Of a stretch of DNA of 64,000 bases, positions 60,546 through 64,000 are shown one piece after another. The position numbers were made by a program, and so were the translations under genes. The notes below the pieces were generated by a model. That model did not search any database and was not told the origin of the DNA. It worked only from the letters and a program-made list of their open reading frames with translations. This DNA comes from Conchocele bisecta (lineage: Eukaryota > Mollusca > Bivalvia > Lucinida > Thyasiridae), in contig CM055273.1 of assembly GCA_029237695.1 (NCBI GenBank), forward strand, positions 57,711,968 through 57,775,967, in the 5' to 3' direction. Numbering within the stretch: position 1 is the first letter of the stretch; the number at the start of each line of letters is the position of its first letter.

Positions 60546-63325
60546 GAGCTCCAGATAAGGTGCGTATTTATGTAAATAGCCAATTAAAATTGCCAAAACC
60601 CCAATTGAAATCAGAATTAGTGAGTATCAAAAAACAATGAAACATTTGTGGCATCTTTATCATGCTACAGAAAACAATAAACAGACCACAAATATAGCAT
60701 TTTTAGCCAGGTTTTTGGAAAAAAAATCCAGGCTATTGGATTGGCGAAAGCCGGGCGGGCGGGCGGGGCGGGCGGGCGGGCGGGCGGGCGGCGTCCACAA
60801 TCAATGTTAAGTTTTCATGTTTGAGTCCATTTCTTTGTTACTGTACCACCTAGGACCACCAAACTTTCACAGCTTCATAATCAAGGGGTGCCCACCACAT
60901 ATCACTATCCAACATGTTACTTTTTTTTTAACTTCACCCATTTTTTCCGCGTAATCGACTTAGCCATTTTCAATGTTAAGTTTTCACGTTTACAATGTTA
61001 AGTTTTCGTGTTTAAGTCCATTTCTTTGGTACTGTACCACCTAGGACCACCAAACTTTCACAGCTTCATAATCAAGGGGTACCCACCACATATCACTATC
61101 CAACATGTTACTTTTTTTTTTAACTTCACCCATTTTTTCCGCGCAGTCGACTTAGCCATTTTCAATGTTAAGTTTTCGCGTTTACAATGTTAAGTTTTCG
61201 TGTTTAAGTCCATTTCTTTGGTACTGTACCACCAAACTTTCACAGCTTCATAACCAAGGGGTGCCTACCACATACAACTATCCAACATGTGACCATTTTT
61301 TTACCTTCACCTATTATTCTACGTAATTGACTTAGCCATTTTCAACGTTAACTTTTTAATGTACGTCTAGTTAGAGTTTTTTGGTTAAAACTTTTTCGTT
61401 ATACTATATCTCTGCAACTGCTTCGCCCATTACCTTGAAACTTCACATGGGTGTTTATCATCATCCATATTTTCATTCTAACCCCCAACCGTGCGGCCCC
61501 TGTGCCCAATGTCAAGGTCAAATTACTTTGAATTTTTTTGTTAAAGTTTTTTCGTGTACTATATCTCTGCAACTGCTTCACCCAATACCTTGATACTTCA
61601 CATGGGTGTTTATCATCATTGTCGCACCTGCTTGCGGAAAGCGCGATCCTGTGCCCAATGTCAAGGTCAAATTACTTTGAATTTTTTTGTTAAAGTTTTT
61701 TCGTGTACTATATCTCTGCAACTGCTTCACCAATACCTTGATACTTCACATGGGGGTGCTTATCATCACTGTCGCACCTGCTTGCGGAAAGCGCGATCCT
61801 GTGCCCAATGTCAAGGTCAAATTACTTTGAATTTTTTTTTGTTAAATGTTTTTTCGTGTACTATATCTCTGCAACTGCTTCACCCAATACCTTGATACTT
61901 CACATGGGTGCTTATCATCACTGTCGCACCTGCTTGCGGAAAGCGCGATCCTGTGCCCAATGTCAAGGTCAAAATATTGACTTTTGTTAATTTTTTGTTA
62001 AAGTTTTTTCGTGTACTATATCTCTGCAACTGCTTCACCCAATACCTTGATACTTCACATGGGTGCTTATCATCATTGTCGCACCTGCTTGCGGAAAGCG
62101 CGATCCTGTGCCCAATGTCAAGGTCAAATTACTTTGAATTTTTTTGTTAAAGTTTTTTCGTGTACTATATCTCTGCAACTGCTTCACCCAATACCTTGAT
62201 ACTTACATGGGTGTTTATCATCATTGTCGCACCTGCTTGCGGAAAGTGCGATCCTGTGCCCAATGTCAAGGTCAAATTACTTTGAATTTTTTTGTTAAAG
62301 TTTTTTCGTGTACTATATCTCTGCAACTGCTTCACCCAATACCTTGATACTTCACATGGGTGCTTATCATCACTGTCGCACCTGCTTGCGGAAAGCGCGA
62401 TCCTGTGCCCAATGTCAAGGTCAAATTACTTTGAATTTTTTTGTTAAAGTTTTTTCGTGTACTATATCTCTGCAACTGCTTCACCCAATACCTTGATACT
62501 TCACATGGGTGCTTATCATCATTGTCGCACCTGCTTGCGAAAGCGCGATCCTGTGCCCAATGTCAAGGTCAAATTACTTTGAATTTTTTTTGTTAAAGTT
62601 TTTTTCGTGTACTATATCTCTGCAACTGCTTCACCCAATACCTTCATACTTCACATGGGTGTTTATCATCATTGTCGCACCTGCTTGCAGAAAGCGCGAT
62701 CCTGTGCCCTATGTCAAGTTCAAATTACTTGAATTTTTTTGTTAAAGTTTTTTCGTTGTACTATATCTGCAACTGCTTACCCAATACCTTGATACTTCAC
62801 ATGGGTGTTTATCATCATTGTCACACCTGCTTGCGGAAAGCGCGATATCGTCAGCATTTTGGCATACGTCCGTCCGTTCGTCCGTGTGTCCGGTTAAAGT
62901 TTTTTGGTTAAAGTTTTTCCATCTACTATATCTATTTTTTTAGTGTCCATGCCTCGCCCCAAGGCGCGACATGCAGGCCACGGCCATCTAGTCTACAAAA
63001 AGTGGGTATAATTATGTTATCCAAGTGTCTATGCTTGGAAAAAACCTCGCCTTCGTGGCTTTGCCTCGTTTCTTGTTTCTTATATTTCCATGAAAACACA
63101 TCTTGGTATTTCATTAGAATTCTCTCCAAGGAGACAATTCTAATGAAATACCAAGATGTGCTTTCATTTAGAAGCAAACTATTCCATAAGTGTGGTCTGC
63201 TGATGGTCTGCTGATGTTTAAACAGTAGTGTGATTCTATTTTATGCAATCAAAATTTTGAAATACCCAATTGCTTCAGAAATGATAGTGACAATACTCAA
63301 TTACTAATTCCTTATCTGGAGCCCT
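60546..63325. mobile_element. MITE with TIR ctccagataag, long subtype, split by an insertion
   Basis: 60546-60704 and 63076-63325 are the two parts of a reverse-oriented copy of the 13562 element. The interrupted points (agcattttt and cttatatttccatg) are adjacent in the intact copy. The hairpin catttcattagaattctc is intact at 63107-63155. Confidence 0.88.
60705..63075 (+). mobile_element. Hairpin-headed tandem-repeat element, family 4
   Basis: It opens agccaggtttttggaaaaaa with the inverted tccaggct (hairpin), then (ggcg)n at 60755-60792. Three ~190-bp units follow (60800-61350: tcaatgttaagttttc, accaccaaactttcacagct), then nine ~164-bp units (61380-62850) with ctatatctctgcaactgctt, accttgatacttcacatggg and tgtcaaggtcaaattac. 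The right end has a short cgtccgtccgttcgtccg run and ctcgccttcgtggctttgcct. No terminal inverted repeat. The layout matches pearl/HINE-like bivalve elements; frames reading YYISATASPNTLILHMG are artefacts. Confidence 0.88.
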
Positions 63326-63546
63326 GGCATGTTATGGAGTATATGGACCATTTAAAATGTGTTTTGTGAATGAGGGACTAGTATCGTGATATATATCGTA
63401 TCATGACCTAAGTATCACGATACGTATGAGATAGTCATAAATTACAGAGTACAGACATTTGACTACATGTACATATAATTTTGCAACATCAATTAAATGC
63501 TAGTTAAAAATAGATATTCATTAGCTTCAGCTCTTTTCAGTTGATT
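63326..63546. other. Unique sequence
   Basis: Contains a small dyad, tatcgtgatatatatcg / tatcacgatac, at 63383-63424. No exon. Confidence 0.45.
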
Positions 63547-63756
63547 TAACTCTTTGCATGCTAGTGGCGAAAATATCCGCCAAACGAATTAGGAGTGTAT
63601 GTCTTGAAATTTCATTAGAATTACTCAATTCTAATGAAATTCCAAGACATATTCATGATATTTACGGGGAGAAATACAAGAAAATATAATTAATTTTTGT
63701 CCGCTAGTTTTGAACTATTTATAGCCCACAAGTTTCCCAGCATGCAAAGAGTTAAA
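63547..63756. mobile_element. MITE with TIR ttaactctttgcatgct
   Basis: It opens ttaactctttgcatgctag and closes agcatgcaaagagttaa. In its centre tcttgaaatttcattagaat pairs with its inverted partner at 63632-63650, similar to the hairpin inside the ctccagataag family. Confidence 0.85.
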
Positions 63757-64000
63757 CATCTAATGTCTCATCTACTATATTTTACACTGAGATACTAAAA
63801 TAATATATAAAGTTATGATTCATCAATTATTTCCTTTCACAATCAATTGTAGAATCAAAGTGTAGTTTTAATAAACTTCTGATGGTAATCTATCATTGCC
63901 AGGGATTTCCCGGACTCGTGTTTTCTGCGTCTCTGACGCACAAAAATTGAGCGAGGATACGCATTGCCAACTAGTACTGCATCCCTGGGACCCGAAAAAT

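Noticed and set aside
61381..62911. Series of frames reading YYISATASPNTLILHMG
   Set aside because: They repeat with the 164-bp tandem units and are broken at each unit.

Overview
This is animal nuclear DNA, most likely from a bivalve mollusc. There is no bacterial-style gene packing. Coding exons are short, separated by introns of up to 9.4 kb, and have GT/AG borders. The rest is packed with foldback MITEs, tRNA-derived SINEs, LINE relics and the hairpin-headed, ~165-bp tandem-repeat elements typical of bivalve genomes. The species assignment is inference from repeat style and protein similarity only.

The one clear host gene is the 5' part of the transcription elongation factor Spt5 (SUPT5H) on the minus strand. 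Nine coding exons run from the ATG at 37817 to 14542. They encode about 377 residues: the acidic N-terminus, the NGN domain and the linker leading into the first KOW. The later KOW and C-terminal exons were not found and presumably lie beyond the left edge. All exon phases agree except at two places in the NGN region: exon 6 needs a GG instead of AG acceptor, and exon 7 lacks 2 nt. These are either assembly errors or real lesions.

Spt5 is flanked by two direct copies of a duplicon: A at about 2671-12605 and B at about 47342-60010. Both carry the first exon of JMJD4 (plus strand) next to the 3' end of a LINE. Comparing the copies reveals occupied and empty insertion sites: a 5.19-kb long-TIR element (only in A), a 646-bp MITE with a TAA target duplication, a tRNA-derived SINE, a ~31-bp palindrome and an hAT-like MITE (all only in B), and a 6.36-kb insert in B.

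The 6.36-kb insert splits the LINE tail and carries a two-exon minus-strand gene for a PHD finger, an OTU/vertnin-like cysteine-protease fold and a truncated FLYWCH zinc finger. Its reading frame runs into the LINE C-terminus, making a chimeric ORF. A second mobile-type relic, YqaJ nuclease plus PHD finger, abuts the left edge of copy B.

Region by region: 0.2-1.3 kb is a 168-bp satellite; 2.7-12.6 kb duplicon A; 12.5-19 kb foldback MITEs among Spt5 exons; 19.6-21.8 kb a degenerate LINE; 23-32 kb the giant Spt5 intron 4, with several tandem arrays including repeats of its own 3' splice-site region; 33-36.6 kb minisatellites and hairpin-headed elements; 38-47 kb mostly gene-free sequence; 47.3-60 kb duplicon B; 60.7-63.1 kb a tandem-repeat element inserted into a MITE.
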